Source: Doryteuthis pealeii
Lineage: Eukaryota; Mollusca; Cephalopoda; Myopsida; Loliginidae
Assembly: GCA_023376005.1 (NCBI GenBank)
Contig: CM042138.1
Span: 93,263,906-93,327,905 of the forward strand
Reading direction: 5' to 3'
Length of the DNA stretch: 64,000 bases
Notes under the pieces: generated by a model
What the model was told of the DNA's origin: nothing
Databases searched by the model: none
The model's input: only the letters and a program-made list of their open reading frames with translations
Part shown: positions 30,661-42,600 of the stretch, one piece after another
How the letters are laid out: the number at the start of each line of letters is the position of its first letter
Numbering within the stretch: the first letter of the stretch is position 1
Made by a program: the position numbers and the translations under genes

Positions 30661-31075
30661 TTATAATAATGGAAGACTCAAAATATACAGTACAAACAAT
30701 ATAGGACATTCCAAAATAACGAAAATAAATTTTACGAACAAATTAGTGAATCAAGAAAAAAAACGAACACCCAAATTCAACAGAAACAAAACTTTTGGGG
30801 AGCAATATATGGGAGAAAAAAGAACACAACAAAACATCAAAATAGATCAGTGATCTTAAAAATGAACTGAAGGAAATCGAGGAAAGACCCGTAGCAAGTA
30901 TACACATAATTACGCTCAGAGCAACACTCAAAAAAGTAGCCAACTGGAAAATTCCAGGCCATAGTGGTATACATGGATTCTGGTTTTAAATAATTCACTT
31001 CTATCCACGAGAGAATGGTCCAAGAACTGAACAGATGCCCACAAGAAATGAATGTACCCGAATGTATGACGCTGA
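30661..31075 (+). pseudogene. R4/Dong-like LINE, pre-palm reverse transcriptase fragment
   Basis: It aligns with 6641-7047 of the large copy (shared GGAAGACTCAAAA, TTTTACGAACAAATTA, TGGATTCTGGTT) and lies immediately behind the tail of the previous copy. It covers the N-terminal region up to the start of reverse transcriptase and is full of frameshifts, with an internal deletion near 30683. No 3' end is attached, so this copy has lost everything downstream. Confidence 0.8.
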
Positions 31076-31353
31076 AGTGATAATTAAGTCTATAAATGTC
31101 AGAGAGAGGTAAACGTTTATGAGTTATAGTGCTAAAAATGTAAACATAATAGGATTTTTTAAATTTTTGGTAAATGGTTCAAAGCTTTAATTTCAGGCTA
31201 ATAAGTTAAAATAAAGAATGGCTGATTTCAGCGGAGAGAGCCGGTTGTCCGTATCAATTTGATGACACTACCTGCAACATGTGACAATAAAAAGATGCGA
31301 AGGATTTCAGTTTTTTTCAAAACTCCCTATAATTGAAATAGTTAAAATCGGGA

Positions 31354-31433
31354 AATATGCCCAGTGCGATCTGAAATGAAAAATAACCGTAAAACTTTTC
31401 AACAACCACTAATCAGTTTTTAGACTGGAGGCA
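31354..31433 (+). repeat. 78-bp direct repeat, copy 1
   Basis: AAATATGCCCAGTGCGATCT and the following 60 bases recur at 32091-32160 with only a few changes. Confidence 0.85.
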
Positions 31434-32090
31434 AATGATGCGGCGAGTTCTTTTGTAGGCGTCAACTAATTTTTACCGAAATAGGTAAAATGTAGAAGTT
31501 ATTTTTATTAGTTTAAGAAAATGATTTTGTTAAAATCAGAAAATCAAAATATTGCATGAATTTTCTTTTACATGTATTTGCAAATAGAGGCAAAGGTCAC
31601 TTTAGCACCCGGATTGACCTAAGTTGATGTGTTTGTCGGAGCTGTCAGATCAATGGGGTAGCCTTGTCTTAGGGGTTAGCGATTAGCACTTGCAGACCTT
31701 ATTCCGATGACAAGAATAGGTACAATTTTTTTTTATAAAACAGACGCTCTTAATTGTAAAAGTCAGTCAGATCATATCGCCAGAAGGAAGCTTGCCACAA
31801 GGCCACGGGGCTTGTTCAGAATTAGTGAAATCAGAAAATTGCCAATAGAAGAAATAGGCCTTGCCGCCAAGAAAAAACAACTCCGATAAAGAACTAAGTC
31901 CATATTTGCTGAATCACTCAATGCTAATTAGCATAAACCAAAACGCCATATAAAGCTCCTCGCCATATCTTTTCTCTTCAACCGAGTATGCAAAACATAT
32001 TCATTCATTATATGTGATTATAAAACTATTATTATTGTTAACGGTGTGTTATTTCATTTGCCAGCAACTACAGCAGTAACCTGGATTTTA
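31434..32090 (+). other. Segment between direct repeats, LTR-like promoter motif
   Basis: It contains a TATA-like CCATATAAAGCTCC near 31948 and pyrimidine-rich sequence after it. A 60-codon frame at 31707-31889 reads as basic sequence without a known domain. With the repeats on both sides it could be a remnant of an LTR-type element or a tandem duplication. Not resolved. Confidence 0.3.
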
Positions 32091-32160
32091 AATATGCCCA
32101 GTGCGATCTGAAATGAAAAATAACCGCAAAACATTTCAACAACCACTAATCAGTTTTAGC
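32091..32160 (+). repeat. 78-bp direct repeat, copy 2
   Basis: Second copy of 31354-31433; it ends near CACTAATCAGTTTTAG. Confidence 0.85.
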
Positions 32161-32471
32161 TAATTATAGGTTGTGTAAATGACTAGAGGTTATTTAGAAG
32201 GATTATCAGGACAGAAATCATGAAAAATAACTTGTATAATTATCATTCTAATTGGATAGAAAAAAATTTTGCATAGAAATATCGAAACAATTGTTACTCG
32301 TATTTTTATTGATTTGAAAAAATCAACAGAATTACAAATTTCAGCCATTTTTCTTCTTTTTTTTTTTGTTTTGATTTCAACTGGGTTATCTATTTTTTAA
32401 ACTGGTGGCTAATTGAAAGAATGTACACGAAATTTCCAAAAGAAATTGGGGTATTACAGCTTTATTCATAA
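32161..32471. other. Unassigned AT-rich stretch
   Basis: No feature was recognised. Confidence 0.4.
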
Positions 32472-32532
32472 CTAGCAGGACCTGTGGATATACAACAGTA
32501 TGATAATTCAATTATTACAACGTTTCATATAA
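32472..32532 (-). mobile_element. Helitron family C, 3' end only
   Basis: CTAGCAGGACCTGTGGATAT is the reversed family terminus: CTAG, six-base spacer, then one arm of the hairpin. It is truncated after about 60 bases. Confidence 0.6.
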
Positions 32533-32743
32533 GTACCCGACCAAAATGAGGAAACGTCGGTAACATTATACGGGGTGGAAATATACCTTTTTTTTATTCT
32601 TTCACAAACATGTTTCTATTCCTGATTTCTTGTGTGTTATTAAATTCCGTTAAATAATGGCCATGATGGTTCCGCCATGACGAGAAACAATAACAAAAAA
32701 GAATTATCCGTGGGTGTTGAAACTGTAACTTGATTAATCTAAA

Positions 32744-33155
32744 CTAGCAGGACCTGTGGATATACCACAGAATGAGAATTTAATTATTACAACGTTATAT
32801 ACGTTTATTTAAGAGCTATTACAATAAACAATATTGTGATTATGAAAATGAATTCAGATTGACGAGATAGAAAAGAAATGTAGATGAGAAAACTAGAAAC
32901 TGATTTGCACTGTTCACTAATGTAGAGTAACCCGTGATAAAAAGCAACTGTAATAAAATGATTTAAAATACTAATCAACATTAAGTAATACTAGCAGGAC
33001 CTGTGGATATACCATAGTATAGTAATTTAATTATTACAAAGTTTATGTTTACTTAAGAGTTGTTACAAAAAAACAGTACTGTCATTATGAAAATGAATTC
33101 GGATTGACGAGGTAGAAAAGAAATGTGGATGAAATAACTAGAAACTGAGACAACT
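32744..33155 (-). repeat. Two tandem Helitron family C 3' ends
   Basis: CTAGCAGGACCTGTGGATAT occurs at 32744 and again at 32991. Both are followed by the same 165 bases (AATTTAATTATTACAA, TTATGAAAATGAATTC, GAAAAGAAATGT). Hairpin CTGTGG/CCACAG is intact in the first. The period is 247 bp. Confidence 0.75.
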
Positions 33156-33356
33156 TAAAGAGAAGGGGGTATTATCGCCCCCCCCCCCAGCTCAGTTGAC
33201 AGAGAAGTTGCCACAGAAAACCACGCTGCTTCGGGAAAGAAGGGGAACAGAAGTTTGAAAGTAGCTTTGCCTTTATTATTGCCTACGATTGGTGTAGTGC
33301 TGGTGGTGATGATGATGATGAGTATGATAATATAAGTAGTAGTAAGTATAGTAGGT
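33156..33356. other. Unassigned stretch with poly-C and (GAT)n
   Basis: A C run lies at 33178-33189 and a short GAT run near 33305-33320. Confidence 0.5.
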
Positions 33357-33515
33357 AGGGAAGATGATCCGGTGGGAATTGTGCAAGGAATTAAATTTTC
33401 ATTATACAACTAGATGGTATATGCAAAAACCTGGGGAATGAGACGCATAACATTCTCTGAGATTTTGAGATAGAGACGGGTCACCTAAACAAGATACCAG
33501 TGTTAATTAATTATC
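33357..33515 (+). pseudogene. R4/Dong-like LINE, internal fragment
   Basis: It matches the region between knuckle and endonuclease of the large copy (GGAAGATGATCC...TGGGAATTGTGCAA, TGGTATATGCA, GAGACGCATAA). Deletions and shifts are frequent. It has no (TAA)n and is a relic. Confidence 0.7.
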
Positions 33516-33519
33516 TATT

Positions 33520-34300
33520 TGAGTTTTAATGTAATAAAATGTTATATTACATTAGAAAGACTAACAAAACTAAATACGAACAAATATAAAAAATCAATTA
33601 AAAATAACTTTAAAATAAATGTTATATTTTTACATTCGTTCTTATTTGTTTCGTTAGTCTTTCTCATCATCATCATGTCGCGCATGTAGCACGGATATCC
33701 ATGACAATCTCTCGCCAACCTTCCCTATCATTCATTGCCCCTGGGAGGTCTTCTCCACAGCAACCAGCATCCTCGCATATTTAGTCAATGTAGGTCCTTG
33801 TTGGGCGCCCCACGTTTGCATGTCCATGTGTTGGCTTCTACAGAAGAACGTCGCTTATGAGCTCGTCCTTGCTTCTCTAGCAGTGTCCTGCGTGCCTTGT
33901 CCGTCTCACTCGGATGGTTTGTGAGATGGGGCAGGTGGCCGTACAGCTGCTTCCTTGTGGGGTGCTGTTTCCACGACTTATTTAAGACTGCACGCAACAT
34001 TCTTGTGCAGTTCCCATCTAGCTTATTCTAAAGGCGCTTCGTTGGGGTCCAGGTGGTGCAGCCATACAGCAGCACTGATATAACCACAGCCTGGAATAAT
34101 TGTCGTTTTAGCTTGTCAATGAGATCGGATTTCCATATGACTGATAATTTGTTTGTGGCCGACCATACCTTTTCTAATCGTGTATTAACATCAGTTTCTG
34201 TGGATGAGATATTACTACCTAATTAAGTCTTTCTAATTTAATATAATATTTTATAACAACTAAAACTTAAATAATTGCGCATGGCGGAGGACACATACTT
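33520..34300. mobile_element. Helitron remnant interrupted by an RTE insertion
   Basis: The left part (AGAAAGACTAACAAAACTAA) and right part (TTCGTTAGTCTTTCT continuing after the RTE at AATTTAATATAATATTTTAT) are the family A/B subterminal sequence in opposite orientations. The right part continues to a degraded 3' terminus (TTAAATAATTGCGCATGGCG). Confidence 0.5.
33665..34225 (-). pseudogene. RTE-type LINE insertion, 5'-truncated, 9-bp target duplication
   Basis: The minus-strand 3' end carries (ATG)n, read as CAT repeats from 33665, and the C-terminal coding remnant. It is truncated at 34225 near the S-S-T-E-T-D block seen at 12190-12200. The target duplication AGTCTTTCT flanks it exactly at 33656-33664 and 34226-34234. 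This shows a true target-primed insertion into the Helitron remnant. Coding is frameshifted and there is no catalytic domain. Confidence 0.88.
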
Positions 34301-34889
34301 TCACTGTGTCTCTAATTTTTATAGTTTACTCGAAAGTTTTAACATGTGTTAAAAGATAACATGATGTCTAAACTTATAAAAAAATAATCCTTGGTTTACA
34401 AATACATAACTTTTTCACATGTCTCTAGATATATTCATACATTCTGGGAGAAAAGTCTTTCTGCAGCTGGTTACTTCAACGAGACCAGTTTAATATTACA
34501 TATCAGTATATGTATATAATTTCTGACTGTTTATCTACATGATGTTCTACATAAAACAGTGTCGCCAAAACAATCACTTCTTCCCGTCTTGAAATAATAG
34601 TTTGTGTCTTTTTAAATGGTTTGATATTTGGGCTAGTTTGGGGTTTGTTGTTTCATTGAGTTATATGTTTATGGATTTTAATGACGTTTGATTTTGCACG
34701 ATGAATGAAAGATTAAGGGTAGTGTAGTTGAGTTGCAGTTTAAGGCCCCACAGCTTTCGTCACTCGCATATCCCAAACAATCAGACAATTAATCAGAAAT
34801 ACCCCCCAAAAGGAAAATCTCCACGCAGGTGTATACAAAATAGGTTGCCAGGAAAGGTGTAAAAGGGGTGAAAAGGAAAAACGTATCAA
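34301..34889. other. Unassigned AT-rich stretch
   Basis: No feature was recognised. Confidence 0.4.
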
Positions 34890-35106
34890 GATTTTTTGTA
34901 CTTTTTGACACACCTTGTATTCTAAAAAATAACGTTCCATTGCTTCTTCATTTATATATTGGTAAATACAGCTTTAAACTTTGTAAGTTTTGACAGACCT
35001 TGTATTCTGAAGAAAATTAATGAATGGAACGGTATTTTCTTCAGAATACAAGGTGTGTCTAAAAGTACAAAAAATCTTGATTCTTTTTTAACACACCTTG
35101 TATATC
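34890..35106. mobile_element. TACAAGGTGTGTC MITE cluster
   Basis: Closing arms TTTTTGACACACCTTGTA (about 34901-34920) and a terminal foldback (35045-35104: ACAAGGTGTGTCTAAAAGTA / TTTTTAACACACCTTGTA) bracket two inverted spacer units (AACGTTCCATT, GGTAAATACAGCTTTAAACT). Confidence 0.75.
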
Positions 35107-35343
35107 GACGAAACATCAAGAAATTTAAAATAGAGAATCGACGTACATGGATAAGACTTTCGAATTCGAAAATACAACAAATGTCTTAGTCTGGCATGAT
35201 ATTTTAACAAACAATAAATTTCATTTCTAAAATCCATCTATGAGAGTTTTCATACACAATAGGTATAAACGTAAAATGATCGAAGCTTGCACTATTTCCT
35301 CCTATATTACAATTGCACAAAGACTTTAATTCAATTTATTTTT
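35107..35343. other. Unassigned stretch
   Basis: No feature was recognised. Confidence 0.4.
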
Positions 35344-35660
35344 CGTACTACGAGGGGTGTCAGAAAAGTTCCGGGACTGGTGTCAAAAAATTTATTTAAA
35401 ATCCAAACTACAAACTACAAGTTATACCCTTTAAAGTAATCTTCTTGGGGTCTAATTCACTTTTCCACCCTTCTCTACCACGCTTGCATGCTCTCTGGAG
35501 GATTCTTCCGGGATTCTCCGTAGCCTTGTCGTCACGGCCATTTTGATGCCATGCACATCGGGTCCCATTACTGACCAATGTAATAGAAATAGATATTCAA
35601 AAATGAATATAATGTGATTTTCTAGATTTTTAAAAGATATATTCTCTCTAAATTTCAAGA
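35344..35660 (-). pseudogene. Mariner-type transposon 3' end remnant
   Basis: ACGAGGGGTGTCAGAAAAGT at about 35350 resembles a mariner terminal repeat. On the minus strand the adjacent frame reads G-I-K-M-A-V-T-T-R-L-R-R-I-P-E-E-S and later E-K-G-G-K-V-N before a stop. This is the kind of short helical C-terminal region that follows the DDE core in mariner transposases. No catalytic residues are present. Tentative. Confidence 0.5.
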
Positions 35661-36162
35661 CTGATCTACCCTGAAAATTATGGACCGTTCCTATTTTTGA
35701 AAGGTGGCAAACTCAGAAAATCTGGAGGGGATGAAATACTTATTTTCCCCACTGTATAGATTACCCGATGAAACGTCATGATATATACATACATAAACAC
35801 TCTACGAAATTGATGTTTACATCTTATTTCACTTCCATTTTCTGCTGGAAACTTTGCTCATGAAACTTCACGTGTAAATGAATATTTATGCAATTTATAC
35901 AATAGATGCAATTTGGCTGCAGCTGGCAACATAAAATGGGGAAAGTTACGGGTAGGTTTTATGACTAGGATTCCTTAGTGCAATACTAAATCAATATTTG
36001 TTGCTGTGAACATATTTGTGGGTCAATATAAAGGCTGTCTCAGTATTACCTTGGGTGTGAAATGAATAAGCAAAATATATATTTGAACATACAGGTATCG
36101 GTAGACAGATAAATTGAAACTTGGTGAAATATATGGGGTTTAAGAATTAATACAGCACTTAG
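35661..36162. other. Unassigned stretch
   Basis: No feature was recognised. Confidence 0.4.
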
Positions 36163-36425
36163 ATAGATAGATGTATAGATAGATAGATAGATCTTAAAAG
36201 AAAGACATATATAGACAGAAAGATAGTTTTGAGGTGGACTCGTCCAACTCTAAATATAATGTGGAAGTTACCAGGTTTGTGGCAGAAAGCCAGCTTGGCA
36301 CTACACGGGTTTGAGCAATAAAGTGTGTGCTGTAATTTACTACGGCGTATTTTGTTTTTCTTTCGAATACCGCGAAGAACGTATATCAACATATAGACAC
36401 ACAGATAGATAGATAGATAGATAAA
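36163..36425. repeat. Two (GATA)n microsatellites with unique spacer
   Basis: GATA/TAGA units lie at 36163-36192 and 36404-36425. Confidence 0.9.
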
Positions 36426-36499
36426 TCATCAGTGTGACTAGACAAAACAGGCTTCTTCAGGCTAGGTTCGAAACCGGAGCGAATTGTCATCAGATACGC

Positions 36500-36676
36500 A
36501 TTCTCCAGATTTAGCTCCTTCAGACTATTATCTATTCCAGTGATGAGGAATTGAAATCTGTAGTGAAGAAGTAGCTAAAAAAACAATCAACAGAATTTTA
36601 CGGGGTAGGGATACATGCTCTCACTTGAAGGTGGAACATTGCTATTGAGAGAATTGGTGACTATGTGAAGAAGTAG
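36500..36676 (+). pseudogene. Mariner transposase C-terminal remnant
   Basis: The frame reads S-P-D-L-A-P-S-D-Y-Y-L-F (about 36507-36542), the third catalytic motif of mariner (DD34D) transposases, where the Asp of S-D-Y is catalytic. After a deletion it resumes D-E-E-L-K-S-V-V-K-K, then a W-N-I-A-I-E-R-I-G-D-Y-V-K-K ending with TAG at about 36674-36676, as mariner proteins end in a D-Y-V/F-E-K-like tail. Internal stops make it dead. The first unit of the 120-bp satellite overlaps its last codons. Confidence 0.8.
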
Positions 36677-39600
36677 GGATATGATCCTCAGAGGACCAGC
36701 TTCATTTTGATGTATGATACATGTTCCTGTGTTGGTAATTATACCTGTCCTAAACAAAATGGCATTAATTTTTGACTCACCTATGTGGAGAAGTAGGGAT
36801 GTGATCCAATGAGGACCAGCTTCATTTTTATGTATAATACACGTTTCTGTGTTGGTAATTATACCTGCCCTAAACAAAATGGTATTACTTTTTGACTTTC
36901 CTATGTGGAGAAGTAGGAATGTGATCCTCAGAGGACCAGCTTCATTTTGATGTATGATACATGTTCCTGTATTGGTAATTATACCTGTCCTAAACAAAAT
37001 GGTATTAGTTTTTGACTTTCCTATGTGGAGAAGTAGGGATGTGATCCTCAGAGACCAGCTTCATTTGATGTATGATACATGTTCCTGTATTGGTAATTAT
37101 ACCTGTCCTAAAAAACGGTATTACTTTTTGACTTTCCTATGTGGAGAAGTAGTAATGTGATCCTCAGAGGACCAGCTTCATTTTGATGTATGATACATGT
37201 TCCTGTATTGGTAATTATACTGTCCTAAACAAAATGTTATTACTTTTTACTTTCCTATGTGGAGAAGTAGGGATGTGATCCTCAGATTCATTTTGATGTA
37301 TGATACATGTTCTGTATTGGTAATTATACCTGTCCTAAACAAAATGGTATTACTTTTTTACTTTCCTATGTGGAGAAGTAGGGATGTGATCCTCAGAGGA
37401 CCAGCTTCATTTTGATGTATGATACATGTTCCTGTATTGGTAATTATACCTGTCCTAAACAAAATGGTATTACTTTTTGACTTTCCTATGTGGAGAAGTA
37501 GGGATGTGATCCTCAGAGGACCAGCTTCATTTTGATGTATGATACATGTTCTGTATTGGTAATTATACCTGTCCTAAACAAAATGGTATTACTTTTTACT
37601 TTCCTATGTGGAGAAGTAGGGATGTGATCCTCAGAGGACCAGCTTCATTTTGATGTATGATACATGTTCCTGTGTTGGTAATTATACCTGTCCTAAACAA
37701 AATGGTATTACTTTTTGACTTTCCTATGTGGAGAAGTAGGGATGTGATCCTCAGAGACCAGCTTCATTTTGATATATGATACATGTTCCTGTATTGGTAA
37801 TTATACTGTCCTAAACAAAATGTTATTACTTTTTGACTTTCCTATGTGGAGAAGTAGGGATGTGATCCTCAGAGGACCAGCTTCATTTTGATATATGATA
37901 CATGTTCCTGTATTGGTAATTATACCTGTCCTAAACAAAATGGTATTAGTTTTTGACTTTCCTATGTGGAGAAGTAGTAATGTGATCCTCAGAGGACCAG
38001 CTTTATTTTGATGTATGATACATGTTCCTGTATTGGTAATTATAACTGTCCTAAAAAAAATGGTATTACTTTTTTACTTTCCTATGTGGAGAAGTAGGGA
38101 TGTGATCCTCAGAGGACCAGCTTCATTTTGATGTATGATACATGTTCCTGTATTGGTAATTATACTGTCCTAAACAAAATGGCATTACTTTTGACTTTCC
38201 TATGTGGAGAAGTAGGGATGTGATCCAGAAGACCAGCTTCATTTTGATGTATGATACATGTTCCTGTATTGGTAATTATAACTGTCCTAAAAAAAATGGT
38301 ATTACTTTTTTACTTTCCTATGTGGAGAAGTAGGGATGTGATCCTCAGAGGACCAGCTTCATTTTGATGTATGATACATGTTCCTGTATTGGTAATTATA
38401 CCTGTCCTAAACAAAATGGTACTTTTTTTACTTTCCTATGTGGAGAAGTAGGGATGTGATCCTCAGAGGACCAGCTTCATTTTGATGTATGATACATGTT
38501 CCTGTATTGGTAATTATACTGTCCTAAACAAATGGTATTACTTTTTTACTTTCCTATGTGGAGAAGTAGGGATGTGATCCTCAGAGGACCAGCTTCATTT
38601 TGATGTATGATACATGTTCCTGTATTGGTAATTATACCTGTCCTAAACAAAATGGTATTACTTTTTGACTTGTGGAGAAGTAGGGATGTGATCCAGAGGA
38701 CCAGCTTCATTTTGATGTATGATACATGTTCCTGTATTGGTAATTATACCTGTCCTAAACAAAATGGTATTACTTTTTGACTTTCCTATGTGGAGAAGTA
38801 GGGATGTGATCCTCAGAGGACCAGCTTCATTTTGATGTATGATACATGTTCCTGTATTGGTAATTATACCTGTCCTAAACAAAATGGTATTACTTTTTTG
38901 ACTTTCCTATGTGGAGAAGTAGGGATGTGATCCTCAGAGGACCAGCTTCATTTTGATGTATGATACATGTTCCTGTGTTGGTAATTATACCTGTCCTAAA
39001 CAAAATGGTATTACTTTTTGACTTCCTATGTGGAGAAAGTAGGGATGTGATCCTCAGAGGACCAGCTTCATTTTGATGTATGATACATGTTCCTGTATTG
39101 GTAATTATACCTGTCCTAAACAAAATGGTATTACTTTTTGACTTTCCTATGTGGAGAAGTAGGGATGTGATCCTCAGAGGACCAGCTTCATTTTGATGTA
39201 TGATACATGTTCTGTATTGGTAATTATACCTGTCCTAAACAAAATGGTATTACTTTTTGACTTTCCTATGTGGAGAAGTAGGGATGTGATCCTCAGAGGA
39301 CCAGCTTCATTTTGATGTATGATACATGTTCCTGTATTGGTAATTATACCTGTCCTAAACAAAATGGTATTACTTTTTACTTTCCTATGTGGAGAAGTAG
39401 GGATGTGATCCTCAGAGGACCAGCTTCATTTTGATGTATGATACATGTTCTGTATTGGTAATTATACCTGTCCTAAACAAAATGGCATTACTTTTTGACT
39501 TTCCTATGTGGAGAAGTAGGGATGTGATCCTCAGAGGACCAGCTTCATTTTGATGTATGATACATGTTCCTGTATTGGTAATTATACCTGTCCTAAAAAT

Positions 39601-42600
39601 GGTATTACTTTTTTACTTTCCTATGTGGAGAAGTAGGGATGTGATCCTCAGAGGACCAGCTTCATTTTGATGTATGATACATGTTCCTGTATTGGTAATT
39701 ATACTGTCCTAAACAAAATGGCATTACTTTTTGACTTTCCTATGTGGAGAAGTAGGGATGTGATCCTCAGAGGACCAGCTTCATTTTGATGTATGATACA
39801 TGTTCCTGTATTGGTAATTATACCTGTCCTAAACAAAATGGTATTACTTTTTGACTTTCCTATGTGGAGAAGTAGGGATGTGATCCAGAGGACCAGCTTC
39901 ATTTTGATGTATGATACATGTTCCTGTATTGGTAATTATACTGTCCTAAACAAAATGGTATTACTTTTTGATTTCCTATGTGGAGAAGTAGGGATGTGAG
40001 TCGCTGCAGAGGGACCAGCTTCAATTTTGGAATGTAATGTATGATACATGTTCTGTAATTGGTATATTATACCTGTCTACAAAAATGGTAATTAGTTTTT
40101 GACTTTCTATGTGGACGAAGTAGGGATGTGATCTCAGAGGACAGCTTCATTTTGATGTATGATACATTTTCCTGGTATGTGTAATTATACCTGTCCTAAA
40201 CAAAATGGTATTAGTTTTGACTTTCTATGTGGAGAAGTTGGGATGTGATCTCAGAGGACCAGCTATTTTGATGTATGATACATGTTCCTGTGTTGGTAAT
40301 TATACCTGTCCTAATAACAAAATGGTATTACTTTTTGACTTCTATGTGGAGAAAAGTAGGGATGTGATCCTCAGAGGACCAACTTCATTTTGATGTCTGA
40401 TACAATGTTCCTGTATTGGTAATTATACCTGGCCTAACAAAATGGTATTAATGTTTTGACTCCCTATGTGGAGAAGTAGGGATGTGATCCTCAGAGGACC
40501 AGCTTCATTTTGATGTATGATACATGTTCCTGTATTTGTAATTATACATGTCCTAAAAAATGGTATACTTTTTTGACTTCGTATGTGGAGAAGTAGGGAT
40601 GTGATCCTCGAGGACCAGCTTCATTTTGATGTATGATCATGTTCCTGTATTGGTAATTATACCTGTCCTAAAAAAAGTGGTATTACTTTTTGACTTTCTA
40701 TGTGGAGTAGGGGGATGTGATCTCAGAGGACAAGCTTCATTTTGATGTATGATACAATGTTCCTGTTGGTAATTATACACTGTCCTAAACAAATGGTAAT
40801 TTACTTTTTGACTTTCTATGTGGTAGAAGTAGGGATGTGATCCTCAGAGGACCAGCTTCATTTTGGATGTATGATTACATGTTCTTGTGTTGGTATTATA
40901 CCTGTCCTAAACAAAAGTGGTACTTACTTTTTACTTTCCTATGTGGAGAAGTAGGGATGTGATCCTCAGAGGACCAGCTTCATTTTGAATGTATGAATAC
41001 ATGTTCCTGTATTGGTAATTTAACTGTCTAAACAAAATGGCATTATTTTTTTTGACTTTCCTATGTGAGAAGTAGGGATGTGATCCTCAGAGGACCAGCT
41101 TCATTTTGATGTATGATACATGTTCCTGTATTGGTAATTATACCTGTCCTAAACAAAGTGGTATTACTTTTTAGCTTTCCTATGTGGAGAAGTAGGGATG
41201 GATCCTCAGAGGACAGCTTTTTTGATGTTGATACATGTTCTGTATTGTATTATACCTGTCCTAAAACAAATGGTATTACTTTTTGACTACCCTATGTGGA
41301 GAAGTAGGGATGTGATCCGCAGGACCGCTTCATTTTGATGTATTGATACATGTTTCCTGTATTGTAATTATACTGTCCTAAACAAAATGGTATTACTTTT
41401 TTGATTTCTAATGTGGAGAAGTAGGGATGTGATCCTCAGAGGACCAGCTTCATTTGATGTATGATACATGTTCCTGTATTGGTATTATACCTGTTCTAAA
41501 CAAAATGGTATTAGTTTTTGACTTTCCTATGTGGAGAAGTAGGGATGTGATCCTCAGAGACCCAGCTTTCATTTTGATGTAATGATACATGTCTGTGTTG
41601 GTATATATACCTGTCCTAACAAAATGGTATTACTTTTTTTACTTTCCTATGTGGAGAATAGGGATGTGATCCTCAGAGGACACTTCATTTTGATGTTGAT
41701 ACATGTTCCTGTGTTGGTAATTATACCTGTCCTAAACAAAAATGGTATTACTTTTTGACTTTCCTATGTGGAGAGTAAGGGATGTGATCCTCATGAGGAC
41801 CACTCATTTTGATGTATGATATGTTCCTGTATTGGTAATTATACCTGTCCTAACCAAATGGTTACTTTTTATACTTTCCTATGTGGAGAAGTAGGGATGT
41901 GATCCTCAGAGGACAGCTTCTTTTGATGATGATACATGTTCTCTGTATTGGTAATTATACCTGCTCTAAACAAATGGTATTCTTTTTTGATTTCCTTGTG
42001 GAGAAGTAGGGATGTGATCCTCAGAGGCAAGTTTCAATTTTGATGTTGATACATGTTCCTGTATTGTAATTATACCTGTCCTAAACAAAATGGTATTACT
42101 TTTTTACTACCCCTATTGGAGAGTAGGGATGTGATCCAGAGGACCTCTTCATTTTGATGTATGAACATGTTCCTGTATTTGTAATTATACCTGTCCTAAC
42201 AAAATGGTATTACTTTTTTGACTTTCTATGTGGAGAAGTAGGGATGTGATCCTCAGAGGACAGCTTTCTTTTGATGTATGATACATGTTCCTGTTTGGTA
42301 ATTATACTGTCCTAAACAAAATGTATTATTTTTTACTTTCCTATGTGGGAAGTAGGGAATGTGATCCTCAGAGGACAGCTTCATTTTGATGATTGATACA
42401 TGTTCCTGTGTGGTAATTATACTTGTCCTAAACAAAATGGTATTATTTTTGACTTTCCTATGTGGAGAAGTAGGGATGTGATCTCAGAGGACCAGCTTCA
42501 TTTTGATGTATGATACATGTTCTGGTTTTGTAATTAATGTCCTAAACAAAATGGTATTTTTTTGGACTTTCTATGTGGAGAAGTAGGGATGTGATCTCAG

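Noticed and set aside
36587..42435. Repeating minus-strand open frames of 40-residue periods (F-R-T-G-I-I-T-N-T-G-T-C type), which look like a tandem-repeat protein
   Set aside because: The period is 120 bp, divisible by three, so one frame stays open by chance across uniform units. Frames break at every indel and have no signal peptide, start context or splice structure.
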